Of a DNA stretch of 50,025 nt, positions 39,012-47,119 are shown one piece after another. The position numbers were made by a program, and so were the translations under genes. The stretch's first letter is position 1, and each line of letters starts with the position of its first letter. Origin of the DNA: Pseudomonas sp. AKS31 (GTDB lineage Bacteria > Pseudomonadota > Gammaproteobacteria > Pseudomonadales > Pseudomonadaceae); NCBI RefSeq assembly GCF_023634765.1, contig NZ_JAMLFX010000004.1, forward strand, positions 323,394 through 373,418, given 5' to 3'. The notes under the pieces were generated by a model. It saw only the letters and a list, made by a program, of their open reading frames with translations, was not told the DNA's origin and ran no database searches.

Positions 39012-39468
39012 TCAACCCTGCTGAAACATTTCCATCGCCCGCTGCTTGATCTGCTCTTCAGTCAGATCCTCCTTGCGCGAGGCAAGAAACCACAGATGCC
39101 CATACGGATCCTTCAATGTCCCGCTGCGATCCCCGTAAAACTGATCCTTGACCTCGGACACCGTCGTCGCCCCGGCCTCCAGCGCCCGTTGAAACGATTT
39201 GTCGACATCGGTCACATACAAGCAAACCAACCGACACGGCTTTGTCGGGACTGCTTAGAGGCCCTTGATCACAGGGTGAGCCGAGCATGATCGCGCTGTC
39301 GCCGATGCGCAGTTCGGCGTGGCCGATGCCGCCGTCCGGCATGGTCAGGCGCATGACTTCGGTGGCGCCGAAGGCTTTTTTATAGAAATCGATGGCCTCG
39401 GCGGCTTTGTGAATGCCGAGATACGGGGTAATGCTGTGATACCCCTCGGGAATGGGTTTGACGCTCAT
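39012..39468 (-). pseudogene. Glyoxalase/VOC-fold protein (PhnB-like), frameshifted
   Basis: Two frames together give one VOC-fold protein of about 151 residues. From the ATG at 39468 (ggagaac ribosome site) the reading is MSVKPIPEGYHSITPYLGIHKAAEAIDFY through SPDKAVSVGL; it then continues in the next frame with LYVTDVDKSFQRALEAGA to DPYGHLWFLASRKEDLTEEQ at 39012. The switch is near 39222-39235, in a region with runs of a and c on the plus strand; one extra base there would explain it. The family includes PhnB-like proteins of unknown substrate. True loss of function and sequencing error are both possible. Confidence 0.78.
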
Positions 39469-39573
39469 GACGTTCTCCCTGAATTGTTGTTCTGTGGGAC
39501 AGGACTCCACCGGATTTGTGGAAGATTCACTATAGAACTGTCCTTGCCGAGCAGATTTCTGCCCGACGAGCAG

Positions 39574-40026
39574 TCAATTTTTGGGAAAGTGCGGCCCCGG
39601 TCCCTGTTCGCCCAGCACATCCCCCTGATTGCGCAGCGGGCAGGCTTCCATCGACAAACAGCCGCAACCAATGCAGCCATTGAGCCGGTCACGCAGCAGC
39701 GTCAATTGCTCGATCCGTTCATCCAGCTCACGGCGCCATTGCTGCGAGAGGATTTTCCAGTCGGCCGCAGTGGGCGCCCGATCATCCGGGAGAGTTTTCA
39801 GCGCCTCACCAATTTCCGCCAACGGAATCCCCAGTCGCTGCGCGACTTTGATCAACGCCACCCGGCGCAGTACTTCGCGCGGATAGCGCCGCTGGTTGCC
39901 AGCATTGCGCTGGCTCTTGATCAAGCCTTTGGCTTCATAAAAGTGCAGGGCAGTGACGGCGACACCGCTGCGCGCCGCGACTTCGCCGACCGTTAACTGC
40001 TTGTGCACATTTTCTTTGCTGATCAT
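39574..40026 (-). CDS. soxR: Redox-sensing MerR-family activator SoxR
   Basis: 150 residues. N-terminal MerR helix-turn-helix ([26 protein letters not shown]), a dimerisation helix, and the [2Fe-2S] ligand set C118-x2-C121-x-C123-x5-C129 in [16 protein letters not shown], which is the SoxR signature. Oxidation of the cluster by redox-cycling compounds turns the bound protein into an activator. In pseudomonads SoxR has a small regulon that includes a monooxygenase gene next to it (PA2274 in P. aeruginosa), as here. It is divergent from that gene with a SoxR box in the 93-bp gap. Confidence 0.95.
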   Translation of the reverse strand: MISKENVHKQLTVGEVAARSGVAVTALHFYEAKGLIKSQRNAGNQRRYPREVLRRVALIKVAQRLGIPLAEIGEALKTLPDDRAPTAADWKILSQQWRRELDERIEQLTLLRDRLNGCIGCGCLSMEACPLRNQGDVLGEQGPGPHFPKN

Positions 40027-40043
40027 CTGCAGACAGCTCTTGA

Positions 40044-40061
40044 CCTTGACTTAACTAGAGG
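40044..40061. promoter_or_regulatory. SoxR box in a long-spacer promoter
   Basis: ccttgacttaactagagg matches 14 of 18 bases of the SoxR operator. It lies between a -35 candidate TTGACC (40040-40045) and a -10 candidate TACCCT (40065-40070), a 19-bp spacer as in other SoxR promoters, reading toward the monooxygenase gene. Confidence 0.8.
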
Positions 40062-40119
40062 TTTTACCCTGCAGGCCTTCGAGTCGCAAGGCTCGTCTTA
40101 CGATGAGTGGGGGCTTTCC

Positions 40120-40473
40120 ATGAATAACCGCAGTTTTACCCAATTGATCGAATTTGAAGTCGAACCACGCCAGCAACCGGCGCTGGTGACTGCTCTAGCG
40201 AGGCAGACCGAGCGTCTGGCTCAGCGCTACGACGGTTTTGTCAGCGCCAGTGTGCAGGCCAGTGATGACGGCCGGCGCGTGCTGGGTTTTCTCCAATGGC
40301 GTTCCCGCGAGGCGGGGGAGGCGGCGTTTCGCAGCTTCGAAAGCGGCGAGCAGGACTTCTGGCAACTGATTCACACCCATCAGGCGAAAACCATCACCTT
40401 TAATTCGTTTCAGGTGCTGAGCAGCATCGCCCGCAGCCACGACGATGCGCTGCACTGCCACCTGGTCGGCTAG
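40120..40473 (+). CDS. Antibiotic biosynthesis monooxygenase-domain protein, SoxR target (PA2274-like)
   Basis: 117-residue ABM-fold protein (dimeric ferredoxin-like barrel). Visible features are LIEFEVEPRQQPALVTALARQTERLAQRYDGFVSASV and QWRSREAGEAAFRSFE, typical of the fold. Family members oxidise aromatic or quinone-like compounds without a cofactor, or bind heme. The ATG at 40120 is chosen because the fold begins there; an upstream ATG in the same frame would run through the SoxR box. Position and promoter match the SoxR-controlled PA2274 of P. aeruginosa. The TAG stop overlaps the stop of the convergent sigma-54 activator (ctag, 40470-40473). Confidence 0.85.
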   Translation: MNNRSFTQLIEFEVEPRQQPALVTALARQTERLAQRYDGFVSASVQASDDGRRVLGFLQWRSREAGEAAFRSFESGEQDFWQLIHTHQAKTITFNSFQVLSSIARSHDDALHCHLVG

Positions 40474-41573
40474 ATCGACAACTGGATCAAGCGATCGCCC
40501 TGCAGATTCTCGGTAAGTCGCCGCTTGTTCACCGCCAGTTCGCCGATCTTGATCAAACGCGTGCGCGTAACGTTGCGGCTCAGGCCGAGCAGCGCCGCAG
40601 TGTGTACCTGGTTGTAATGGCAAAAGCGATACGCCGCGCGCAGCAGGGCGTCTTCGACTTTTTCGTGCAACGCGCCGGCCTGTTGCGCGAACAGTTTTTC
40701 AAAGGCCTGTGCAAGCAACGCTTCCGGTGAGTCATCGGCGCTGCTGTGATGACCGTCCGGGCGATCGATGCGCAGGTTCGACAGGCGCAAATCATCGCGT
40801 TCGATCACGCCGTTGCGGCAGATCAGCAGGGTGTGATGGATGACGTTTTCCAGTTCACGAATGTTGCCCGGCCAACTGTAGGCACGCAGTTTCTGCTCGG
40901 CGCCGGGGCTGATGCTGACCCGGCCATAACCGAGGCGCTGGCTGTAGGTCTCGATGAAATGGCGGGTCAGCGGCAGGATATCGCCGGGCCGCTCGCGCAA
41001 CGGGTTCAGTTGCAGATTGACCACGTTGAGGCGGTAATACAGATCCTCGCGAAAATGGCCGGCATTGATGGCTTTTTCCAACTGCACGTTGGTCGCTGCC
41101 AGCACCCGTACATCGATGGCAATGCTTTTGCGCGAGCCGAGCCGCACCACTTCGCGCTCCTGCAAAACCCGCAACAACTTCACCTGAATCGCCATCGGCA
41201 GATCGCCGATCTCATCGAGAAACAACGTGCCGCCATCCGCTTCCTCGAACCACCCGGCCTTGGCGTTCAGCGCGCCGGTGAACGCACCTTTTTCATGACC
41301 GAACAATTCCGCTTCCACCAGCGACTCGGAAAACGCCCCGCAATTGACCGCAATAAACGGCCGATGCCGGCGGTTGCTGAGGTTATGAATATGCCGCGCC
41401 ACCAGCTCTTTGCCAGTGCCGGTCTCGCCGATGATCAGCACACTGGCTTCACTCGGCGCGACCTGTTGCAAATGCGCGAGCAGGGCCTGGGACTTCGGGT
41501 CTTCGAACACTTGCGCGGTGGCGCGGATCGACGTGGCGAGCGTGGGTGAGGGCGGTAGGGTCAGCAGTTGCAT
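40470..41573 (-). CDS. Sigma-54-dependent activator without input domain (PA2354/SfnR-like)
   Basis: 367 residues. The protein starts almost directly with the AAA+ domain: Walker A GETGTGKE (49-56), GAFTGA loop (96-101) for sigma-54 contact, Walker [13 protein letters not shown], and ends with a Fis-type helix-turn-helix ([21 protein letters not shown]). No receiver or GAF domain is present, as in SfnR and the regulator encoded after msuEDC in P. aeruginosa. Such proteins turn on sulfonate or sulfone use during sulfate limitation. The ATG at 41573 has a gaagga site. The operon upstream is reduced to the scar at 41610-41845, so its present targets are likely elsewhere in the genome. Confidence 0.85.
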   Translation of the reverse strand: MQLLTLPPSPTLATSIRATAQVFEDPKSQALLAHLQQVAPSEASVLIIGETGTGKELVARHIHNLSNRRHRPFIAVNCGAFSESLVEAELFGHEKGAFTGALNAKAGWFEEADGGTLFLDEIGDLPMAIQVKLLRVLQEREVVRLGSRKSIAIDVRVLAATNVQLEKAINAGHFREDLYYRLNVVNLQLNPLRERPGDILPLTRHFIETYSQRLGYGRVSISPGAEQKLRAYSWPGNIRELENVIHHTLLICRNGVIERDDLRLSNLRIDRPDGHHSSADDSPEALLAQAFEKLFAQQAGALHEKVEDALLRAAYRFCHYNQVHTAALLGLSRNVTRTRLIKIGELAVNKRRLTENLQGDRLIQLSI

Positions 41574-41609
41574 GGGCTCGTCCTTCTTTTTAGTTCAAAT
41601 GCAGGCAGG

Positions 41610-41845
41610 TCAGGAATAGAAAGTCGGCGCCGGCAGCGACTGATTCAGCGCCCAGTCGCCCAACTCATGGAGTTTGTAGTCCAGCGGGTCGTGCAGGGTT
41701 TGCGTGCGCAGGTTGCGCCAGTGGCGGTCGCAAGATGCCCAAGTCCGCGTATTCCTCGATCCGCTCAGGCGATTTTCAGCAGTTCGGTACGGGACGGACG
41801 CCAGGTGCCGCCGGAGAGGGCGACGACTTTCAGGGGACGCGACAT
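41610..41845 (-). pseudogene. Scar of the msuEDC sulfonate operon: msuE, msuD and msuC fragments
   Basis: Three pieces in the order msuE, msuD, msuC, each in a different frame. (1) 41845-41765: MSRPLKVVALSGGTWRPSRT, the start of an NADPH/NADH:FMN reductase of the MsuE type, then ELLKIA and a TGA stop; the last residues may be the original C-terminus. (2) about 41763-41733: RIEEYADLGI, a conserved stretch near the C-terminus of FMNH2-dependent alkanesulfonate monooxygenases (MsuD/SsuD). (3) 41729-41610: DRHWRNLRTQTLHDP, then DYKLHELGDWALN and a stop, the C-terminal end of a DszC/MsuC-type acyl-CoA-dehydrogenase-fold monooxygenase. The intact regulator follows 36 bp later. Fragment identities are from memory of the families. 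Confidence 0.75.
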
Positions 41846-41901
41846 GATCAGTTCTTTTTTCAACAGTTGCTCAGCGAGCAGTGAGTAAGTCATCGGGTCA
41901 G

Positions 41902-41918
41902 AGCAAGTGCTGTACCCA
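41902..41918 (-). promoter_or_regulatory. Candidate sigma-54 promoter upstream of the msu scar
   Basis: On the minus strand gggtacagcacttgct has GG-N10-GC spacing with TTGC at the -12 element, though the -24 element is a poor match beyond GG and AC. It lies 57 bp upstream of the msuE remnant ATG. It could still drive the scar and the regulator gene. The remainder of the 41846-42234 gap is AT-richer than its neighbours; I see no other feature in it. Confidence 0.5.
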
Positions 41919-42234
41919 TTCCTGAAAGCCCCGGTTTACAGGGGTTGAGCGTTAGCTTGGTGGTCGCCGCTGTGAGTGACAGGGCGCTTTGTTGAATCAG
42001 TATCGGCTGAGTAACAGTGGCTGGAGCAACAGTGCTCACCGCATGGATGGAGTTATAAACGCAGTTTTTTATTCCGTAAAAGAACGTTAATTGATATTTA
42101 TAGATCGTTGGGAGATATGCGGCAGCTTGTGTCGAATTCCTGATAGCCACTATTGAGAGCGTTGATTTCTGCGCGAGCGAGCCGGGGCGTAGCCTTTGTC
42201 CATCGACTCCCCCATTGCTCGCCAGGACGCTCCC

Positions 42235-42492
42235 ATGAATCGTTTACTGACTGTCTCCCTGTTGCTCGCTGTCTCCGTACTCGCCGGTTGTGCCGGACAC
42301 GTTTCGCCGGAACTGCGCCCTTATACCGATGAAGAATCCCGCGAATTGGCGATGGAAGCACTGAACCGCAGCGGCTTGTCCTTCGACGAATACCACGCTA
42401 AAAAAGCGCAATTGCTCGGTCAGTCGCAGTTCGACAAGAAAGCGGAAATGAGTGCTGAACGTGCCGTACAGCTGCACGGTCGCCCAAGCTGA
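42235..42492 (+). CDS. Small lipoprotein, function unknown
   Basis: 85 residues. It has a lipoprotein signal with lipobox LAG-C (RLLTVSLLLAVSVLAGCAG), so the mature protein begins with an acylated cysteine and is probably in the outer membrane. The remainder is short, charged and helical (DEESRELAMEALNRSGLSFDEYHAKKAQLL) with no family I recognise. The ATG at 42235 is chosen because the signal starts there. Confidence 0.8.
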   Translation: MNRLLTVSLLLAVSVLAGCAGHVSPELRPYTDEESRELAMEALNRSGLSFDEYHAKKAQLLGQSQFDKKAEMSAERAVQLHGRPS

Positions 42493-42593
42493 AAACAAAC
42501 TGTACTGGTAGAAGTTTTACCCAACTGTCCGTGGGTTTGCCGGGCTGCGTGGGATAGGGTCAACACCTGAATGACCCGGATGGACTGCCTGCC

Positions 42594-43208
42594 ATGAACC
42601 TCTCGCTTGATCTGCTGTTGGGCTTTGCCCTTTTTGCCCTTGTCACCTCGATTACGCCGGGGCCGAACAACACCATGTTGCTGGCATCGGGGGTGAATTT
42701 CGGCTTTAACCGCACCATCCCGCATATGCTCGGGATTACCTGCGGCTTCTTTGTTCTGGTTGTGGCCGTGGGCTTTGGCCTTGGTGCGGTGTTTCAGACC
42801 TATCCGATTCTTTATACGGTTCTGCGCTATGTCGGCGCGGCGTATCTGTTGTATCTGGCGTGGAAAATCGCGCACTCGGGACCTGTCGGTGACAGTGCCG
42901 AAGGCGAGGCGAAGCCGATCAGCTACCTCGGCGCTGCCGCGTTTCAGTGGGTCAACCCCAAAGCGTGGATCATGGCCATCGGCGCCATCAGCACTTACAC
43001 GCCGATGCAGGGCTATTTCAGCAATGTCGTGGTGATTGCCGCGGTATTCGCCATCATCAACCTGCCGAGCGTCGGCGTCTGGGCAGCCTGCGGTACGTTG
43101 TTGCGTAATGTGCTGAAGGATCCGCGCTGGTTACGCGTGTTCAACTGGGGCATGGCGGCGCTGCTGGTGATTTCGCTGTACCCGTTACTTCTCGAAAGCT
43201 TTACCTGA
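42594..43208 (+). CDS. LysE/RhtB family amino acid exporter
   Basis: 204-residue inner-membrane exporter with about six hydrophobic segments. It has the family N-terminal motif SITPGPNNTMLLASGVNFG and the later FQWVNPKAWIMAIGAI segment. The family exports amino acids such as homoserine, threonine, lysine or related compounds; the substrate here is unknown. The gene stands alone on the plus strand between a lipoprotein and a cysteine desulfurase gene. The 205-bp gap after it has one hairpin (gcgcagc/gctgcgc, 43337-43357) without a T run. Confidence 0.88.
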   Translation: MNLSLDLLLGFALFALVTSITPGPNNTMLLASGVNFGFNRTIPHMLGITCGFFVLVVAVGFGLGAVFQTYPILYTVLRYVGAAYLLYLAWKIAHSGPVGDSAEGEAKPISYLGAAAFQWVNPKAWIMAIGAISTYTPMQGYFSNVVVIAAVFAIINLPSVGVWAACGTLLRNVLKDPRWLRVFNWGMAALLVISLYPLLLESFT

Positions 43209-43413
43209 CGCATCGCTTCAACCGCAGGCCGGATGCCTGTTAAGCTCGACTTCAGGAGCGTTCCTACGCACTTTTAAATGAAGTTGTTCTTCTTTAACGG
43301 CATCCGATCAGGTATTGATGGCGCTCTCGAACCGACGCGCAGCTCACAAGGCTGCGCCGTACCGTTTGCAGACACGAGCCTCCTGATCCCGGAACACGCT
43401 CTGCGAGTCTTTT

Positions 43414-44580
43414 ATGAACACACGTCCGTTGTATTTCGATTACGCCGCCACCACCCCGGTTGACGAGCGGGTCATCCAGGTGATGATCGAGTGTCTGGGC
43501 TTTCACGGTAATTTCGGCAACCCGGCTTCCAGCTCCCACGCGTTCGGCCAGCAGGCCCGGCAGACGGTCGAGCAGGCCCGCCGACAGGTCGCCGAACTGG
43601 TCGGCGCCCAGGCTGAGCAGATTGTCTGGACCTCCGGCGCCACCGAGTCCAATAACCTCGCCCTCAAAGGCGTGGCGCAGGCCCGCGGGGTTTCCGGCGG
43701 CCACATCATTACCAGTCAGATCGAACACAAAGCCATCCTCGATACCGCCCGCCAATTGCAGGACGCCGGCATCGCCGTGACCTATCTGGTGCCGGATTCC
43801 AACGGCCTGATCACGCCGCAAGCGGTCAGTGAAGCCATGCGTGATGACACTTTTCTAGTGTCGCTGATGCTGGTCAACAACGAGCTGGGCACCGTCAACG
43901 ATGTTCAAGCGATTGGTGCCGTGGTGCGCAGTCGCGAGGCGTTGTTCCATGTCGATGCGGCGCAGGGGGCCGGCAAGGTTGCTATCGATCTGGCGCAATG
44001 GCCAGTGGATCTGATGTCGTTTTCCGCGCACAAACTTTACGGCCCCAAAGGCATCGGCGCGTTGTATGTCGGCCCACGGGCGCAGCAGCGGTTGCAGGCG
44101 CAGATTCACGGCGGTGGACACGAAGGTGGCTTGCGCTCCGGGACATTGGCGACGCACCAGATTGCCGGGATGGGCGCAGCGTTTGCTTTGGCCGCCGAGG
44201 CATTCGATGCCGAGAAAAAAACCATCGTCGCACTGCGCGAACGCTTGCTCGAACAACTGCTCAGCTTGCCGGGCGTGCGCTTGAACGGCTGCGCCACTCA
44301 ACGTATTGCGCACACCTTGAGCCTGACCTTCGGCGAAGGCGAATTCAACAGCGCGGCATTGAGCCATTCGATCGCGTTTTCCGCGACCTCGGCCTGTAAC
44401 TCGGCCAGTAACACGCCATCCCACGTGCTGTTGGCGCTCGGGCATGACGCGCATCTGGCCGGTCGCACCATTCGCCTGAGCCTCGGCCGTTTCACCACCG
44501 TCGAAGATGTCGACAAGGCCGTTCAACTGATCAAGACCGCCTGCGCCAGTGCTCCGGCATTCTGGGCGACAGGGCTTTAA
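43414..44580 (+). CDS. Cysteine desulfurase, IscS/NifS-like
   Basis: 388-residue class V PLP enzyme. It has YFDYAATTP at the start, the PLP-binding His in TSQIEHKAIL, the Schiff-base lysine K207 in SFSAHKLYGPKG, and the active cysteine C328 in SATSACNSAS, the same number as in E. coli IscS. It should release sulfur from cysteine. No iscR, iscU or other Fe-S genes are adjacent, so it is a stand-alone paralogue rather than the housekeeping isc operon copy. The ATG at 43414 begins at the conserved N-terminus. Confidence 0.9.
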   Translation: MNTRPLYFDYAATTPVDERVIQVMIECLGFHGNFGNPASSSHAFGQQARQTVEQARRQVAELVGAQAEQIVWTSGATESNNLALKGVAQARGVSGGHIITSQIEHKAILDTARQLQDAGIAVTYLVPDSNGLITPQAVSEAMRDDTFLVSLMLVNNELGTVNDVQAIGAVVRSREALFHVDAAQGAGKVAIDLAQWPVDLMSFSAHKLYGPKGIGALYVGPRAQQRLQAQIHGGGHEGGLRSGTLATHQIAGMGAAFALAAEAFDAEKKTIVALRERLLEQLLSLPGVRLNGCATQRIAHTLSLTFGEGEFNSAALSHSIAFSATSACNSASNTPSHVLLALGHDAHLAGRTIRLSLGRFTTVEDVDKAVQLIKTACASAPAFWATGL

Positions 44581-44635
44581 ACCAGCCGACTCACGGCTAC
44601 GAACAATAACGATGAAGTGATTAGCAGGAGACATG

Positions 44636-46444
44636 ATGAGTACCCAGACCTCGACCGAAGGATCGGTGCCCCAGCGCCTGGCGCACACCCGTGAACTGAT
44701 GCGCCGCGAAGGCATTCATGCGCTGTTGGTGCCGTCCGCCGACCCGCATTTGTCGGAATACCTGCCGGGTTACTGGCAGGGTCGGCAGTGGTTGTCGGGC
44801 TTCCATGGTTCGGTCGGGACGCTGATCGTCACCGCTGATTTCGCCGGTGTCTGGGCCGACAGCCGTTATTGGGAGCAAGCGACCAAGGAACTCAAGGGCA
44901 GTGGCATCGAACTGGTCAAACTGCAACCGGGTCAGCCGAGCCCGCTGGACTGGCTGGCCGAGCAGACACCGGAAGGTGGTGTGGTCGCGGTTGACGGTGC
45001 GGTGATGGCCGTGGCATCGGCGCGTACCCTGAGCAGCAAGCTCGAAGCACGCGGCGCGCGCCTGCGTACCGACATCGATCTGCTGCAGGAAGTCTGGCGC
45101 GATCGCCCGAGCCTGCCGAATGCTCCGATCTATCAGCATCTGCCACCGCAGGCGACAGTCAGCCGTGGCGAGAAACTGGCCAAACTGCGCGACACCCTGC
45201 AAGAGCGCGGTGCCGACTGGCATTTCATCGCCACCCTCGACGACATTGCCTGGCTGTTCAACCTGCGCGGCGGCGATGTGTCGTTCAACCCGGTGTTTGT
45301 TTCGTTTGCCTTGATCGATCAGCAGCAGGCCACATTGTTCGTGGCGCTGAGCAAGGTTGACGCGGATCTGCGTGCGGTGCTGGAGAAGGATGGCGTGACG
45401 CTGCGTGATTACCGCGAAGTCGCTGATGCCCTGCGTGCCGTGCCGAGTGGCGCAAGTCTGTTGGTGGATCCGGCGCGAGTGACCAGCGGTTTGCTGGATA
45501 ACCTCGACAGCACTGTGAAACTGGTCGAAGGCCTGAACCCGACCACATTGGCCAAGTCGCAGAAAAGCGAAGCGGACGCCGAACATATTCGCCAAGCGAT
45601 GGAGCAGGACGGTGCGGCGCTTTGCGAATTCTTCGCCTGGCTGGAATCGGCTTGGGGGCGCGAGCGCATTACCGAGTTGACCATCGACGAAAAGCTCACC
45701 GCAGCCCGCGAACGTCGTCCGGATTATGTCTCGCTGAGTTTCAACACCATTGCCGCGTTCAACGCCAACGGTGCGATGCCGCATTACCACGCCACCGAAG
45801 AAGAGCACGCGGTGATCGAAGGCGACGGTTTGCTGCTGATCGACTCCGGCGGTCAATACCTGGGTGGCACGACGGATATCACGCGGATGGTGCCGGTCGG
45901 TACGCCGAGCGAAGAGCAGAAACGCGATTGCACGCGCGTGCTCAAGGGCGTGATCGCGCTGTCGCGAGCACAGTTCCCGAAAGGCATTCTGTCGCCGCTG
46001 CTGGACGCCATTGCCCGTGCGCCGATCTGGGCCGACAGCGTGGATTACGGTCACGGCACCGGTCACGGCGTTGGCTACTTCCTTAACGTCCATGAAGGCC
46101 CGCAAGTGATTGCCTATCAGGCAGCGCCTGCGCCGCAGACGGCCATGCAGCCGGGGATGATCACTTCGATCGAGCCGGGCACTTACCGTCCGGGCCGTTG
46201 GGGTGTGCGCATCGAGAACCTGGCGATGAACCGCGAGGCGGGCAGCAGCGAATTCGGTGAATTCCTCAGGTTTGAAACCCTGACGCTGTGCCCGATCGAC
46301 ACGCGTTGCCTGCTACCGGATCTGCTCACCGAGGAAGAGAAGCAGTGGTTCAACGCCTACCATGCGCAAGTGCGTGAGCGGTTGAGCCCGTTGCTTGAGG
46401 GCGCGGCGCTGGAATGGCTGAACACCCGTACTGCGGCTATCTGA
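44636..46444 (+). CDS. Aminopeptidase P family protein (M24 metallopeptidase)
   Basis: 602-residue Xaa-Pro aminopeptidase-type enzyme of the longer class, with two N-terminal creatinase-like domains (to about residue 310) followed by the pita-bread catalytic domain. Metal ligands are visible in order: D in LLIDSGGQYLGGTTDITRM (both aspartates), H in GHGTGHGVGYFLNVHEGP, E in SIEPGTYRPG and E in GVRIENLAM. It should remove an N-terminal residue before proline, in the cytosol with two metal ions. The second of two adjacent ATGs (44636) fits the aggag site better; the first (44633) is possible. Confidence 0.9.
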   Translation: MSTQTSTEGSVPQRLAHTRELMRREGIHALLVPSADPHLSEYLPGYWQGRQWLSGFHGSVGTLIVTADFAGVWADSRYWEQATKELKGSGIELVKLQPGQPSPLDWLAEQTPEGGVVAVDGAVMAVASARTLSSKLEARGARLRTDIDLLQEVWRDRPSLPNAPIYQHLPPQATVSRGEKLAKLRDTLQERGADWHFIATLDDIAWLFNLRGGDVSFNPVFVSFALIDQQQATLFVALSKVDADLRAVLEKDGVTLRDYREVADALRAVPSGASLLVDPARVTSGLLDNLDSTVKLVEGLNPTTLAKSQKSEADAEHIRQAMEQDGAALCEFFAWLESAWGRERITELTIDEKLTAARERRPDYVSLSFNTIAAFNANGAMPHYHATEEEHAVIEGDGLLLIDSGGQYLGGTTDITRMVPVGTPSEEQKRDCTRVLKGVIALSRAQFPKGILSPLLDAIARAPIWADSVDYGHGTGHGVGYFLNVHEGPQVIAYQAAPAPQTAMQPGMITSIEPGTYRPGRWGVRIENLAMNREAGSSEFGEFLRFETLTLCPIDTRCLLPDLLTEEEKQWFNAYHAQVRERLSPLLEGAALEWLNTRTAAI

Positions 46445-46453
46445 TTGGTTGGG

Positions 46454-46481
46454 ATTCAGGCGCTGTGTTCAGCGCCTGAAT
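46454..46481. terminator. Bidirectional hairpin between convergent genes
   Basis: Perfect 12-bp stem attcaggcgctg / cagcgcctgaat with a TGTT loop. It lies between the aminopeptidase stop and the isomerase stop. No T run on either side, so termination is likely but not certain. Confidence 0.7.
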
Positions 46482-46487
46482 GATCGC

Positions 46488-47084
46488 TTAGCGCTGGCGC
46501 AGGGCTTCTTCAACGAAATCGAGTCGATCCTGGCCGAAGAACAGTTGCTTGCCGATAAACATGCTGGGTGCGCCAAACACGCCGCGTTTAACCGCGGTTT
46601 CGGTATTGTCTTTGAGTACGGCTTTGACTGACTCATCGTTGCTCAGTGCTAGCACTTCAAGCGGATCGAAGCCGTGGTCGCTCAGCACGGCAGCGACTGT
46701 CTCCGGCTCGTCGAGACTACGTCCTTCCACCCACAGCGCCGTGAACAGGCAATCGATAAAGGCCTGAAAGCGTTCTGGTTGACGCAATTGGATCCCAGTG
46801 ACCGCACGCATCAGCATCAGTGTGTTGATCGGGAAATGCGGATTGAATCTCAGCGGCACCCCGTAGCGTTTCGCGTAGCGATCCAGATCCTCGAACATAT
46901 ACCGACCCTTCGCCGGAATCATCGCCGGAGATGCGTTGCCGGTTGCCTTGAATACGCCACCGAGCAGCATCGGGATGTAAATCAGCTCACTGTTGGTCTC
47001 GGCACAAATCTTCGGCAATTGGGTGTAGGCCAGATAGGTGGCAGGGCTGCCGAGGTCGAAATAGAACTCCACGCTTTTAGTCAT
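46488..47084 (-). CDS. DsbA-family oxidoreductase, 2-hydroxychromene-2-carboxylate isomerase-like
   Basis: 198-residue thioredoxin-fold protein of the HCCA isomerase/GST-kappa group. The start EFYFDLGSPATYLAYTQLP carries the Ser that replaces cysteine in this group, and the cis-Pro segment appears as GVFGAPSMFIGKQLFFGQDRLDFVEEAL. Members use glutathione to isomerise or conjugate aromatic or other electrophilic compounds. The open frame extends upstream into the SDR gene, but the ATG at 47084 is where the fold begins. Probably co-transcribed with the SDR gene 35 bp upstream and controlled by the TetR gene beyond it. Confidence 0.85.
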   Translation of the reverse strand: MTKSVEFYFDLGSPATYLAYTQLPKICAETNSELIYIPMLLGGVFKATGNASPAMIPAKGRYMFEDLDRYAKRYGVPLRFNPHFPINTLMLMRAVTGIQLRQPERFQAFIDCLFTALWVEGRSLDEPETVAAVLSDHGFDPLEVLALSNDESVKAVLKDNTETAVKRGVFGAPSMFIGKQLFFGQDRLDFVEEALRQR

Positions 47085-47119
47085 TTTCGCGTCTCTGTCG
47101 TTATTGTTATGGCGGGGGC

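Noticed and set aside
41890..42150. 86-codon minus-strand frame upstream of the msu scar
   Set aside because: No family resemblance, no good ribosome site, and it overlaps the sigma-54 promoter candidate.
43337..43357. Hairpin in the gap before the cysteine desulfurase, possible riboswitch or terminator
   Set aside because: Only seven pairs, no T run and no match to a riboswitch class I know.
44621..46105. 494-codon minus-strand frame opposite the aminopeptidase P gene
   Set aside because: Antisense shadow; low-complexity composition and no motifs.
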